From the NCBI RefSeq assembly GCF_014697355.1, contig NZ_JACJRQ010000027.1, forward strand, positions 43,710 through 107,709: DNA of 64,000 bases, in the 5' to 3' direction. Of this stretch, positions 8,642 to 21,500 are shown in pieces. This DNA is from Nostoc calcicola FACHB-3891 (GTDB lineage: Bacteria > Cyanobacteriota > Cyanobacteriia > Cyanobacteriales > Nostocaceae). Made by a program: the position numbers and the translations under genes. The notes under the pieces are model-generated. The model searched no databases. It was not told the origin of the DNA and worked only from the letters and a program-made list of their open reading frames with translations. Position 1 is the first letter of the stretch; every line of letters starts with the position of its first letter.

Positions 8642-9109
8642 TTATCGCAAAACTCTAATTGTCAAAGGATAACGATAATGTTCTCCATTGTAAGCTTTAA
8701 TAGCAGCAAAAGTCACTAAAAATGATTGTAGTATTAATACTAATGAAATTAATGATATCATCACAATTAGTAAACTGTCTAAAGTTATTTTTACTTCATT
8801 AACTTTATTATTGGTAGTCACTGCCAAACTAAAGCTGACAATCACAAAAAGCAAAGAAATGGCGATGAAAATTAATGTATAAAACGTCAAAGAAATTTGA
8901 AAATTTAAAGATTCTTTACCTTGAAAATCAATCCAGGCATATTTTGCTTTTTGGAATCGCCAAATCATCAGCGGGGCGAACAGATTTAGTGGTAAATATA
9001 AAGGTATGCCAATAAATACCAAGAGCAAGACTAATATCCACGCTAATAAAGCCGAGAGATGACACAACATCGCCCATATTCGCATTTGTTGTTTAGGTTT
9101 TTTTCTCAT
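8642..9109 (-). CDS. DUF4870-type small membrane protein
   Basis: A 155-residue integral membrane protein. The sequence MLCHLSALLAWILVLLLVFI, then PLNLFAPLMIWRFQK and GKESLNFQISLTFYTLIFI, follows the DUF4870 pattern: a His-Leu-Ser-Ala first helix, a P-L-hydrophobic-W turn, and a GKEALNFQ-like entry into the next helix. Four hydrophobic segments are visible (about 17-38, 40-52, 72-98 and 110-132). The family is related to Tic20-like membrane proteins and its function is unknown. Monocistronic. Confidence 0.8.
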   Translation of the reverse strand: MRKKPKQQMRIWAMLCHLSALLAWILVLLLVFIGIPLYLPLNLFAPLMIWRFQKAKYAWIDFQGKESLNFQISLTFYTLIFIAISLLFVIVSFSLAVTTNNKVNEVKITLDSLLIVMISLISLVLILQSFLVTFAAIKAYNGEHYRYPLTIRVLR

Positions 9110-9831
9110 AGCTTTTTAAGTTGAGGTGGATCTAACAGATAATTATCCACTCTCACCATCGCATATTTGAAGTACTACCAAGGATAAAGGCAAATTCAAC
9201 AGGGATAAATGAGCGATCGCCTTCAACAGGTCATTCATGATAGCATAAACGGTAATTATTTGATTTAGCACATGCCTCTGGGAATTTACTTCCTGGAAAG
9301 AATTAAATGACCGAAATAGTGCTGAGTATAAACCCGGATGCTTCATTGCTCATGAGCAATCAATATTGTCCCAACCGATGGGACTACGGTCATAACTCCC
9401 CAGAACTGGTAAGGATTACGAGAGTGTAAACTAGCTTTGGAACTAGTAGCAGTACAATTCTGACTGCGATCGCTAGTATCTGTAACAAAAAGTACTCATC
9501 ACTGAGCAATCCGTGACTACGGAATAACGCAATATTTTGTCAAAAAGTTTATATTTCTTTATGTTTAACCTCTATCGTAAATTTACTGAAATTGGTAATA
9601 TTCAATTAAATAAATGATTTTTTCACCTTCTGGCTTTGTAATGTTAATGGTACTTATGTGATAACTCTATTATCTACTACTGCCTAGAAATTATTTAAGC
9701 TTTTTATTAAACCTGCTAGTTGTTAGCGGGCAATCATAATAGCAATCTATAGTAGTTTCGCTTAATTGAGCTTTTTCAGGTAGCAATTGCATTGAGACTT
9801 TTGAGAGAATTTGTGTTCCCTTCTAGAAAAT
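9110..9831. other. Intergenic region without a recognised gene
   Basis: An AT-rich stretch with a short open frame at 9143-9346 (reverse) that has no ribosome site or recognisable composition. The segment 9370-9520 is richer in GC and could be a structured RNA, but I match it to no known family. The promoter of the giant gene should lie between here and 10240. Confidence 0.4.
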
Positions 9832-9951
9832 CTATAAGATATCCTATTTGATTTTTGAACAAACTTGCCCTCAACTTGAAAAGACTGATTCCCTATTCCC
9901 TACTGACTGAGGGTAGCAAAAAAGTTCAAAAATCAAAGGAGATTGCTATAG
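9832..9951. repeat. MITE-like element with imperfect terminal inverted repeats
   Basis: The left end CTATAAGATATCC then TTTGATTTTTGAAC pairs with a right end GTTCAAAAATCAAA then GGAGATTGCTATAG. The 14-base inner arm is perfect. It encloses CTGATTCCCTATTCCCTACT, low-complexity sequence. About 120 bp; no coding capacity. Confidence 0.6.
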
Positions 9952-10111
9952 TTATTTCGATTTGGCATCTCAGAAAATCGAGTTGTGAAGTTCGGCTGAT
10001 TCAGTGATTGAAAAGTTGCTTTGGTTCTTCTAGCAAATGATAATTTATGAGATTCGGTGTACCTGTAATTTCAGAACTTGTACGCAGTATTTCTGATGAT
10101 TACTCTTTTGC

Positions 10112-10194
10112 TATAGCGGTTTGCAATTGGGTGGAGTAGGTTTGCACAGCTGTGTGCCCTTACCGTTTACCTCATTGAAATGAAAATCGCTATA
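10112..10194. repeat. TATAGCG MITE, copy upstream of the giant gene
   Basis: 83 bp bounded by TATAGCGGTTT and its near-inverse AAATCGCTATA, with a palindromic centre GCACAGCTGTG. A related copy follows the giant gene at 26541-26634, and related fragments lie near 57627 and 63356. It ends 46 bases before the giant gene's start codon, so it may influence its leader. Confidence 0.65.
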
Positions 10195-10240
10195 ACTGCT
10201 TTTTTTGTGCTGACACTGCATTTTGTTTGAAAGGACTAAT

Positions 10241-13200
10241 ATGCCAGATACCGTTGGAAATAGCTTAGAATTAGCCCTAAATGTTGGTTCACTAACTAGC
10301 GTTCGTACCTTTAGTGAAGACATCGGTGATAGTGATAATTATGACTATTATCGTCTGCAACTTGATGGAAATAGTAACCTCATTGTTAATCTCAGTGGAC
10401 TGAGTGGTGATGCTAATTTAGGACTTTATAACAGCAACGGTTCGGGAATTGTTTTTTCCAGTAATGCAGGTACAGCTAACGAAACAATCAATCGAAATTT
10501 AGCTCCAGGTACATACTACGTACTGGTATCAAAATTTAGTACAGGTACTACTGGCTATAATTTACAACTTTCGCCAACTTCTTTAGGAACGACACCAACA
10601 GATCCAGCAGGGAATACCCTGGATACAGCGAGAAACATTGGAGCGATCGCCACTACTACCCAATCATACAATAATTTTGTCGGCGATTTTAATGGACTTT
10701 CACAGGATAACTATGACTACTATCGCCTACAACTAACTCAAAATAGTACTTTAAACCTGAATCTGAGTGAGTTAACTTCCGACGCTAACCTCTACCTCTA
10801 CACCATTGGTGGAGATTACATTACTGCTTCGGCTGCTTCTGGAACAACCAACGAATCGATTATTCGCAACTTAGCAGCAGGCACATATTACGTTTTGGTG
10901 CAAAAATCTGGTAGTGGTGGGACTAACTATAAATTACAAACTTCCGCCACTGCTTTAGGTGCAATTCCTGTTGATAGTGCGGGGAATGCGATCGAAACAG
11001 CGAGAAACATCGGTACAATTAACACCACTGCCCAAAGCTTTAACGATTTTGTTGGTGATTTTAACGGACTTGCCCAGGATAATCGAGATTATTATCGGCT
11101 AGAAATTACTCAAAATAGCACATTAAATCTCAGCCTGACTGGATTAAGCTCCGATGCAAATTTATATCTATATAATAGTGTCGGTAGCTATATTACTGGC
11201 GCATCAAATTCCGGTACAGCTAATGAGTCAATTATCAGCAATTTAGTTGCTGGGACATACTACGTTTTAGTCGAAAAATCAGGAACTGGTGGCACGACTT
11301 ATAGTTTACAAACTTCCGCCACTGCTTTAGGTGCAATTCCGGTTGATAATGCAGGTAGCACCATCGAAACTGCCCGCAGTGTGGGTTTAATTAATACTAC
11401 AGTTCAAACTTTTAGTGATTTCGTTGGTGACTTCAACGGCTTATCTCAAGATAACCAAGATTACTATCGAATCCAACTTAGTCAAAACAGTGTTCTGAAC
11501 TTGGGACTGAGTGGATTGAGTAGTGATGCTAATTTGTATTTATACAATAGCGTTGGTAATTATCTGACTGGTTCCTCTGCCTCTGGCACAGCTAGTGAAT
11601 CAGTGATTCGCAATTTGAATGCAGGTATTTATTACGTTTTAGTGCAAAAATCTGGAACTGGTGGTACAACTTACAGTTTACAAGCTTCAGCTACTACCTT
11701 GGGGACGATTCCTGCTGATAATGCCGGAAATAATCGAGACACCGCCAGAAATATTAATACTTTAACCAGCACTGTCCAAACCTTCAATGACTTTCTTGGC
11801 GACTTCAACAGTTTAAGTAATGACAACGAAGACTATTACAAATTTAACCTGACTCAAAATAGCAATGTCACCCTGAATTTGAGTGGCTTAACTTCCGACG
11901 CTAACCTGTATTTATATAACAGCTTTGGTAGCTATATTACTGGTTCTGCGGGAGCAGGAATTTCCCAAGAGTCAATTATTTGGCAATTGACACCAGGAAC
12001 TTATTATGTATTCGTTCAGAAGTCTGGTAGTGGTGGCACAAATTATAGTTTACAAGCTTCAGCGACGGCGGTCAGTGGAACGATCGCAAATACAAGTTCG
12101 CCACTAGATACAGCCCAGAATCTGGGTACGCTTAGTACAGCGCAGACTATTAGTAATTCGGTGAATAATAGCAGCAACACCAAAGATTACTATCGCCTGC
12201 AACTTGCTCAAAATAGTACCTTGAATGTGCTGTTGAGCGATTTAACTGCTGATGCTTACATTACACTTTACAGTAGTGGTGGTAGTTACATCACCGCCAG
12301 TTCAGCATCTGGGATTACTAACGAAGTAATTATTAGAAATTTAACGGCGGGAACTTACTTTGTTGAAGTTTCTAATAACAGCAGCACTGCAACCAACTAT
12401 AAATTACAAATTTCCGCTAATTCTCTTGGAACAATTCCCGCAGATAACGCCGGCAATGAACGTGAAAATGCCAGAAATCTCGGAGTAATTACTACTAGTC
12501 AATCTTGGAGTGACTTTATTGGTAATTTTAACGATCTCACCCAAGATAACTACGATTACTACCGCCTGGAGTTATCCCAGAATAGCACCCTCAATCTCAA
12601 TCTCAAAGGACTCACTGCTAACGCCGATTTATATTTATATAACCTTTCTGGCAGTACCATTGCTTCTACCTCGGCTTCTGGAACAGCCAACGAATCGATT
12701 ATTCGGAATCTCGCAGCAGGCACTTATTTTGCATTAGTTTATAAAAACGATAATACTGCTGGGACGAATTATACTTTAGATGTAGCGGCTACTTCTTTAG
12801 GTGCTACTCCTGTTGATAATGCAGGCAATGACAGAGAAACTGCTAGAAATATTGGTGCTATTACTACCGCTCAAACTTTCACCGATTTTCTTGGCGACTT
12901 TAATGGGATTTTTCAAGATACTTATGACTATTACCGCCTAAATTTAACTCAAAATAGTACGTTGAATTTAACCCTGAGTGGATTAAGTTCCAATGCTGAT
13001 TTATATCTCTATACTTTGGGTGGTGGTTACATAGCAGGAACTGCGGCGGGTGATATTGCCAACGAGTCAATTACTAAGAATCTCGCCGCTGGTACGTATT
13101 TTGTGCAAGTCTATAAAACTGGTAGTGGCGGCACAAATTATTCTCTACAATTAGCAGCCACTTCTTTAGGGGCAATTCCTACCGATAACGCTGGGGATGA

Positions 13201-16200
13201 TAGAAATACAGCGAGAAATATCGGAGTTCTTAGTACCAACCAAACCTTCAGCGATTTTGTTGGTGATTTTAACGGTATCGCCCAAGATAACTACGACTAC
13301 TATCGTTTCCAACTGTCGCAAAATAGCACCCTCAATCTCACATTGAGTGGACTAAGTTCCGATGCGAATTTATATATCTATAACAGCAGTGGCGGCTACG
13401 TCACCCAAAGCGCGGCGAGTGGTTTAGTCAATGAAGTAATTAAGTATAATCTCCAAATCGGGACTTATTATGCCTTGGTTCAGAAGTCGGGGGTTGGCAA
13501 AACTAATTATAGTTTACAACTAGGTGCAACTTCCTTGGGTGCAACTCCAGCCGATATTGCTGGAAGTACTCTCGATACGGCGAAAAATATTGGCATTCTC
13601 AACGGCACACCGCAAAAATTCACTGATTTTATTGGTGACTTTAATGGGTTATCTAACGATGATTATGACTATTATCGCTTGGAGTTAGATCGAGCTAGCA
13701 CTGTTAATTTAACCTTGAGTGGGTTGAGTGCTGACGCAAGTTTATATCTGTACACAGTGGCGGGAGGATTTATTACTTCTTCCACCAGTACAAATACAAC
13801 TAATGAGTCCATTACTCGCAGTTTGACAGCAGGGACTTATTATGCCTTGGTTTCTAGAAATGGTAGTGGCGGTACAACTTACACCCTGGAAGCAAAAGCT
13901 TTGCAGTTAGACACAGCCCAAATTATTCCGAATTTAAATAATGCTAACTTCACAGGGACTGTCAGCAACACCGATAACAGTGATTACTATCGTTTTCAAC
14001 TGACGGGCAATAACACCGTTACATTTAACTTGAGTGGCTTGAGTTCCAACGCCGATTTATATCTATATAATAGTAGCGGAGAAGCGATCGCCACTTCTGC
14101 CCAAACTGGAGTCAACAACGAAACTCTTTCTCGTACTCTCCCAGCCGGCACCTATTACATCCACGTCAATAAACCAGATAGCGGTAGCACTGCATATACT
14201 CTAGAAACGAGTACAATTTCTCTCGGTGCAACTTCCCCAGATAACGCTGGTAATACTTTAGAAACTGCCAAAGAAATTGGCGTACTCACAAACACAGTCA
14301 ACTTTAGTGAAACCATCGGCGACAGCGACGCTTACGACTACTACCGCTTCCGCCTCACCGAAAACAGCACAGTCAATGTCAATCTGGGCGGCTTAGTTAA
14401 CAACGCCGACTTATACCTGTATCGTAGCGATGGCGGTTCCATTAAAACCTCCTTCAGCAATGGTACAGGCAATGAGACTATTACCAGCAATTTACTTGCA
14501 CCGGGAATTTACTACGCCTTAGTTTACCGCAACAGCGTAGGTAGCACCCCCTACAGTTTACAACTTTCTCGCACCGTTTTAGGCGCCATCCCCGCCGATC
14601 CTGCCGGCAATAATTTCGATACGGCGAGAAATCTCGGCACCATCACCACAACCCAAAACCTCACCGATTTTATCGGCAGTTTCAACGGATTAGCAGACGA
14701 TGACTATGATTACTACCGCCTGCAACTTTCCCAAAATAGTACACTCAAGCTCGATTTGAGTGGATTGAGTAGTGATGCCAACTTATATCTATATAGTATA
14801 GGTGGTTATTCCATTGCCAGTTCCACTGGCAGTTTATACAACGAGTCAATTATCAGCAACTTAGCTGCGGGGACTTACTACGTTCTCGTCCAAGACTATA
14901 GCAGTAGCGGTACTAACTACAACTTACAAGTTTCTGCAACATCTCTGGGAGCAACACCCGCTGATAATTCTGGTAACTCCATAGAAACAGCCAGGAATTT
15001 AGGCACTATCACCACAACTCAAACAATTAGTGACTTCATTGGCGACTTCAACGGCATAACTCAAGATAATTACGACTACTACCGCCTGCAACTTACCCAA
15101 AATGGCACCCTCAGCCTCAACTTAAGCGGATTAAGTTCTGATGCCAATCTCTACTTATATAATGGCGTTGGCAATACCATCACCTATTCCACAGGTTCAG
15201 GCAATTCCAACGAGTCGATTATTCGTAACCTGACAGCTGGCGTTTATTATGTCTTAGTTCAAAAATCTGGTGAAGGCGGTACAACCTACAACCTCCAAGC
15301 TGCAACCACTTCTCTGGGGGCAATTCCCGCCGATAATGCAGGTAATAGCTTAGATACTGCCAGAAATTTAGGCACTATCGGCACCACAGTCCAAACTGTT
15401 AGTGATTTTATCGGTGATTTTAATGGGTTATCCCAAGATGACTACGATTACTATCGCCTGCAACTAAGTCAAAATAGCACCCTCAACCTCAGCTTATCTG
15501 GTTTAACTGCCGATGCCAACTTGTATTTGTACGATAGCGTTGGCAATTATATTACTTATTCCACAGGTTCAGGAAATTCCAACGAGTCGATTATTCGCAA
15601 CCTGCTAGCTGGAATATACTACGTTGGTGTGCAAAAATATAGCACTGGCGGCACAAACTACACCTTACAAGCCTCAGCCACTTCCTTGGGGGCAACTCCG
15701 GTAGATAATGCTGGTGATAATCGAGATATTGCCAGAAATATCGGCACTTTAACCAGCACAGCCCAAACTTTCAGCGATTTTATTGGAGATTTTAACGGCT
15801 TAGTCCAAGATAATTACGATTACTACAAATTCCAAGTTAGCCAAAATAGCAACGTTACCCTCAAAGTCAGTGGCTTGAGTAGCGATGCCAATTTGTATTT
15901 GTACAACAGCTTTGGTAACTACATTACTGCTTCCACAGGTTCCAGCATTGTCGATGAGTCCATTGCATACGCCTTGACAACAGGTACATATTATGTAGGG
16001 GTGCAGAAATCTGGGAATGGTGGCACAACTTATAACTTCAGTGCGGCGGCCACTGCCACATCTGCAACTATACCAGACACCAGCACCGGGCTAGATGCAG
16101 CCGTCAATCTGGGAACTCTGGGCACCCTGCAAACTGTTACTAACTCAGTTAACAATACCACCAATCAAAAAGACTACTATCGCGTCCAATTGGCGAATCC

Positions 16201-18590
16201 CAGCACCATCAATTTAACGCTGAGTGAATTAAGCGCAGATGCTTATCTCTATCTTTATAGTAGCGGCGGCACTTACATTACTGGCAGTAACGCGTCGGGA
16301 ACGACGAACGAAAACATCACACGCAATTTAACGGCAGGAACTTATTTCATTGAGGTATCTAACTACAACACAGGTACAGCAAATTATAAATTACAAGCTT
16401 CAGCTACCTCACTGGGGACAATTCCGGTGGATAATGCCGGAGATAGCCGCAATACAGCCAGAAATATCGGCGTCATTACCACCAGCCAAACCTTCAACGA
16501 TTTTGTTGGCGACTTCAACGGCTTGGTACAAGATACCTACGATTACTACCGCCTGGAACTTACCCAAAATCGTACCCTCACCCTGAATCTCACCGGCTTA
16601 AGTAGCGATGCCAATCTGTATTTAACTAATTTTAATGGCGGCACCGTCGCTTACGGTACCACCGCTGGCACCGCCAATGAATCAATTAGTAAAAACTTGA
16701 CAGCCGGGACATATTTTGCATACGTCTACAAAAGCGGTATTGGTGGCACAAATTATTCTCTACAAGCGACTACCACCGCCTTGGCGACGACTCCTGTGGA
16801 TAATGCCGGAGATAGCCGCGAGACTGCCAGAAACATTGGCGTCATTACTACCAGCCAAACCTTCAATGACTTTGTAGGCAATTTTAATGACATCGCCCAA
16901 GATAATTATGACTACTATCGTTTAGATTTAGGACAAAACAGCACCCTGAATCTGAGTTTAACGGGATTAACCGCCGATGCTAACTTGTATCTATATAATG
17001 TCAACGGCAGTTATATAGCTACTAGTACCAACACTGGCACAGCCAATGAGTCAATTATCAAAAATCTAGTTGCCGGAACGTATTTCCTACAAGCATATAG
17101 CAGCGGTGGTGTGGGGACAAATTATGCCCTTACAGTTAATGCTACAGCTTTAGGGGCAATTCCAGTAGATAATGCAGGGAGCGATCGCAACACAGCTAGA
17201 AACATCGGCACAATTACCGCCAACCAAACCTTCAGCGATTTTGTTGGCAACTTCAATGACATTTCCCAAGATGACTACGACTATTACCGCCTGCAACTGA
17301 GCCAAAATAGCACCTTAAATCTAAGTCTCAGTGGCTTGAGTTCAGATGCTAATTTGTATCTCTACAACAGCAACGGTGGCTATATCACCGGCACATCTGC
17401 GAGTGGCACAGCCAACGAAAATCTCAATTACAACCTCCTCCCTGGCACATATTATGCCTTAGTGCAAAAATATAGCACTGGCGGCACCACCTATAATTTC
17501 CAAGCAGGTGCAACATCACTTGGGGCGACACCCGCAGACTTAGCCGGCAATAACCTCGACACAGCCAGACAAGTCACCAACATCAACAGCACACCGCAGA
17601 CTTTCAGTGATTTTGTCGGCGACTTCTACGGTTTATCTCAAGATAACTACGACTACTACCGCCTGGAGTTAACAGGCAATACCAAAGTAGACTTAAAACT
17701 CAGCGGCTTGAGTGCCGATGCTAACCTCAATCTCTACACCATTGCTGGTAACTATATTACAGCTTCCTCCGGCTCAGGCATTTCCGAAGAAAACATCAGC
17801 CGCAACTTAGCCGGTGGCACCTACTTTGTGCTGGTTAATAAATACAGCAGTGGCAGCACCAACTATAATTTACAAGTTTCCGGAACCTCTTTACCCGCCA
17901 CCCCAGCCGATAACGCCGGCGATATCCTCACTGCCGCCAGAGATATCGGTGTTCTGATTAATACTCAGACATTCAGTGATTATATTGGCAACTTCCTGGA
18001 ACTTTCCCAAGATAACTACGATTATTATCGCTTTGAACTCACCAAAGACAGCAGTTTAGACTTGACACTAAGCGGTTTAGACACAGGTACTAACGCCAGT
18101 ATCGCCCTCCTCGATAGTGTAGGTAATGCCATCACCAGTAGTAACACCGCCATTAACACCTTGTTATTTACTGGCGTTTACTACGCCCGTGTCGCTTCCA
18201 CCTACGGAACTGGAACAAACTACACCCTCACCGCCACAGCCACATCTGTGGAAGACTCCGCTGGTAACTCCCTCAGCGAAGCCCGGAATTTAAGTATCCT
18301 CACAGGAAGCCAAACCTTCAGCGATTTTGTCGGCGAATTAGATCGTAATGACTATTATCGCTTTGAACTGACTCAAGCGAGTACCTTTAACTTAACCCTC
18401 AACGGCTTAACTGCCGATGCCAATGTGGAATTACTGAGTAGTAATGGAGGCACACTTGCCAGTTCCACAGCCTTCGGCACATCCCCAGAATCCATCAGCC
18501 GCGACTTAGAGGCGGGGACTTACTACGTCCGCACTTATCGTAATAGTGGTAATACTAATTACAACCTAAATCTCACCGCCACACCCAAAA
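10241..18590 (+). repeat. PPC repeat array, two 11-unit super-repeats plus a partial
   Basis: About 23 units of about 360 bp. Unit n matches unit n+11 better than its neighbours. Unit 1 and unit 12 share an (E)xIGDSDxYDYY start without the DFxGDFNG segment. Units 5 and 16 share DYYKF and QNSNVTL, units 6 and 17 are both short (NNxxNxKDYYR), and units 10 and 21 share TPQ. The period is about 3.99 kb (1330 residues). Confidence 0.75.
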
Positions 18591-21500
18591 CCACAATCAC
18601 ACCCTTCCAAATTCGCCAAGTTAGCCCCAATACAGGCAGTAACGCCGGACAAACCACCATCACCATTGAAGGGAATCAATTTACACCAGGTGCAGTTGTC
18701 AGTTTAATTGCTCCCAACAATACTACGCGCACCGCTACCCAAGTCACTTGGCAAAATAGCAGCACCTTAGTAGCTACCTTCAATTTAGCCGGATTGACTG
18801 GGGGAGCTTATGACGTGCGGGTAACTGATACTGCGGGGACGGCCACAGTCAATGATATCTTTACAGTTAACGGTGCTGCTCCTGGTCAATTAGAAGTGTT
18901 TGTGAGTGCGCCAGCGAGAATGCGCCCTTGGATGACAGGAGAAGCAATTATTACCTACCGCAATGCAGGTAACACAGATATTGCTGTTCCTGTGTTTAGC
19001 TTAGATGGAAGTCAAATTTTATTTCGTCCTATCGGCGGAACTGGCTTTACCGATAGTACAGTACAATTTCTGGGCATTAACACTCAGGGTACAGCAGGAA
19101 TTCTCGCCCCTGGTGCAACGGGTACTTACTCCTTCCTGTTCCGTCCCAAAGCTGGCGCTACTAGTGGCAGTTTGAACATCAGCGCCCCCAGAACCGGTGC
19201 AGCCATTGATTGGAATGCACTTAAAGATAGTAGCCGACCGGCTTATGTGTCTGCGGAAGCCTGGAATGTTATTTATAATAACTTTGTCAATGCAGTTGGT
19301 AATACCAGCGATAGCTATCAAGCGGTTCTCAATGAAAATGCCAGCTATTTAGGTCAATTAGGCGAATCTACCACAGATGTTGCCAGACTTTTAGGTTTTG
19401 AATTGCAACAAGCTAGCAACACCTTCCCCGGTACAACTCTAGCCACGGCAATTGATGCTACCGCACCCACGCCCGGATTATCTTTAACCTTTGGTCGCAC
19501 CTATCTCCAACCCATAGCTGAACGTTTCAATTTAGGCGCATTGGGACGGGGTTGGACGCATCCCTGGGACTTTACCGCAACTACCGATAGCGATGGTAAC
19601 GTGAGAATTAAAGGCTATGGTAGCTTGCGCTTCTACAATAAACAGGCTGATGGTAGTTACAGTAGCGAATCAGGAGACTATGCTACCCTCAGCCTTGTTT
19701 CAGGCGTCTATCGTCTTCAAGAAAAAGATGGCACAGTGCGCGTGTTCCGCACTGATGGCAAGCTGAGTTACATTCAGGATAGCAGCAATAACCGCATCAC
19801 TTTGGGTTACACAGGTTCCCAGCTGACTAGCCTCACCCATTCCAATGGCAATAAGTTCACCTTGACTTACAACAGCCAAGGACGGATTAATCAACTGACA
19901 GACCAAGCAGGACGGATTACTACCTACAGCTACGATAGCACGGGCGATCGCTTGCTCAGTGTCGTCGGTCCAGATGGCACAACTAGCTACACCTACGATA
20001 GTAGCAACACCGGAGCCACAGCTTACGCCTTGCGATCGATTACTTTCCCCAACAGCACCCATAACTACTTTGACTATGATGCCCAAGGCAGGTTAATCAA
20101 GCAAAATCTTGATGGTAATGCCGAAGCTGTGACTTATAGCTACGATGCCGCTGGGGGAATTACTGTCACAGATACAACCGGAGGCAGTACAAAATTATTC
20201 ATCAACGATTCTGGTCTCATTGGTCAATCACAAGATGCACTCGGTCGAGTGACACAGTACCGCTACGATGAAAATGGCAATGTAGTCAGAATTATTGCCC
20301 CCGGAAATACACTCTCTGCCTTTACTTACGACACCCAAGGTAATCTGACTAGTACTGTAGATGCTCTAGGCCAAAAACTGGAGTTCACCTACGATACTAA
20401 CTTTAATAAGCTGCAAACTTTAGAGGATCAGCGAGGTAACTTAACCACTCTGCAATACAACGGTAGCGGTAACGTTAACAAAATTGCCTACGCAGATGGA
20501 AGCATAGAAACTTACAGTTACGACACTCAAGGCAATCTTACCGTTGGCGTTAACCGTCGAAGTCAAAACATTGCATACACCTATGACAGCCGAGGACTGT
20601 TACTGAGCAAGAGTTATGCTGACGGCACAACCGCTACTTTTACTTACGATAATCGGGGCAATTTACTTTCTGCCACTGATGCCGATAGTAGCTTCACCTA
20701 CACTTACGATACTAGCGATCGCGTTACCAAAGTCAATCAAGGTGCTGGGCGATTTGTCGAGTTTACCTATAATGCCAGTGGCCTACGGACTAAGATGGTC
20801 GATCAAACTGGCGCAACCACTAACTACATCTATAATGCTGCTGGCAGACTCTCAGAATTAACCAATGGCAGTGGCGGACGAATCATAGCTTATAGCTATG
20901 ATGGTGCAGGTCGTGTAATTCGAGAAGATAACGGTAATGGTACTTACACCACCTACAGCTATGATGCGGTTGGGCAAACTACCAGCGTTGTTAACTATAA
21001 AGCTGATGCTTCCGTCAATTCTCGCTTTGATTATGCCTACGATAACTTGGGACGAAAGACCAGCGTCACTACCCTTGAGGGTAAAACCACTTATGGCTAT
21101 GATGCCATCGGTCAACTGACATCTGTAACTTTACCTGGTGGACGCAAAATTGAATATACCTACGACGCAGCAGGTAATCGAATTTCTGTCAAGGACAATG
21201 GTGTAACAACCGCCTACAGCAGCAACAATCTCAACCAATACACCACAGTTGACGGTGTGAATCGCGTCTACGACCAAGATGGGAATCTGATTAGCAAAAC
21301 CCAAGGCGGTCAAACTTCGACTTACACTTACGACCAAGAAAATCGTCTTGTTGGTGCTGTCACTCCTGATGGTACTTGGAGTTATGAATATGATGCCTTG
21401 GGTAATCGCATTGCCACTGTCAAGAATGGGCAACGGACTGAATACCTCCTCGACCCAGTTGGTTTGGTGAGTGTGATTGGCGAATACAATGGCACAGGCA

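Noticed and set aside
9143..9346. 67-residue reverse open frame
   Set aside because: No ribosome site, no family resemblance and no codon pattern distinguishing it from the AT-rich spacer.
9370..9520. Possible riboswitch or structured RNA
   Set aside because: Higher GC than its surroundings, but I could match no conserved riboswitch core or strong long-range pairing.
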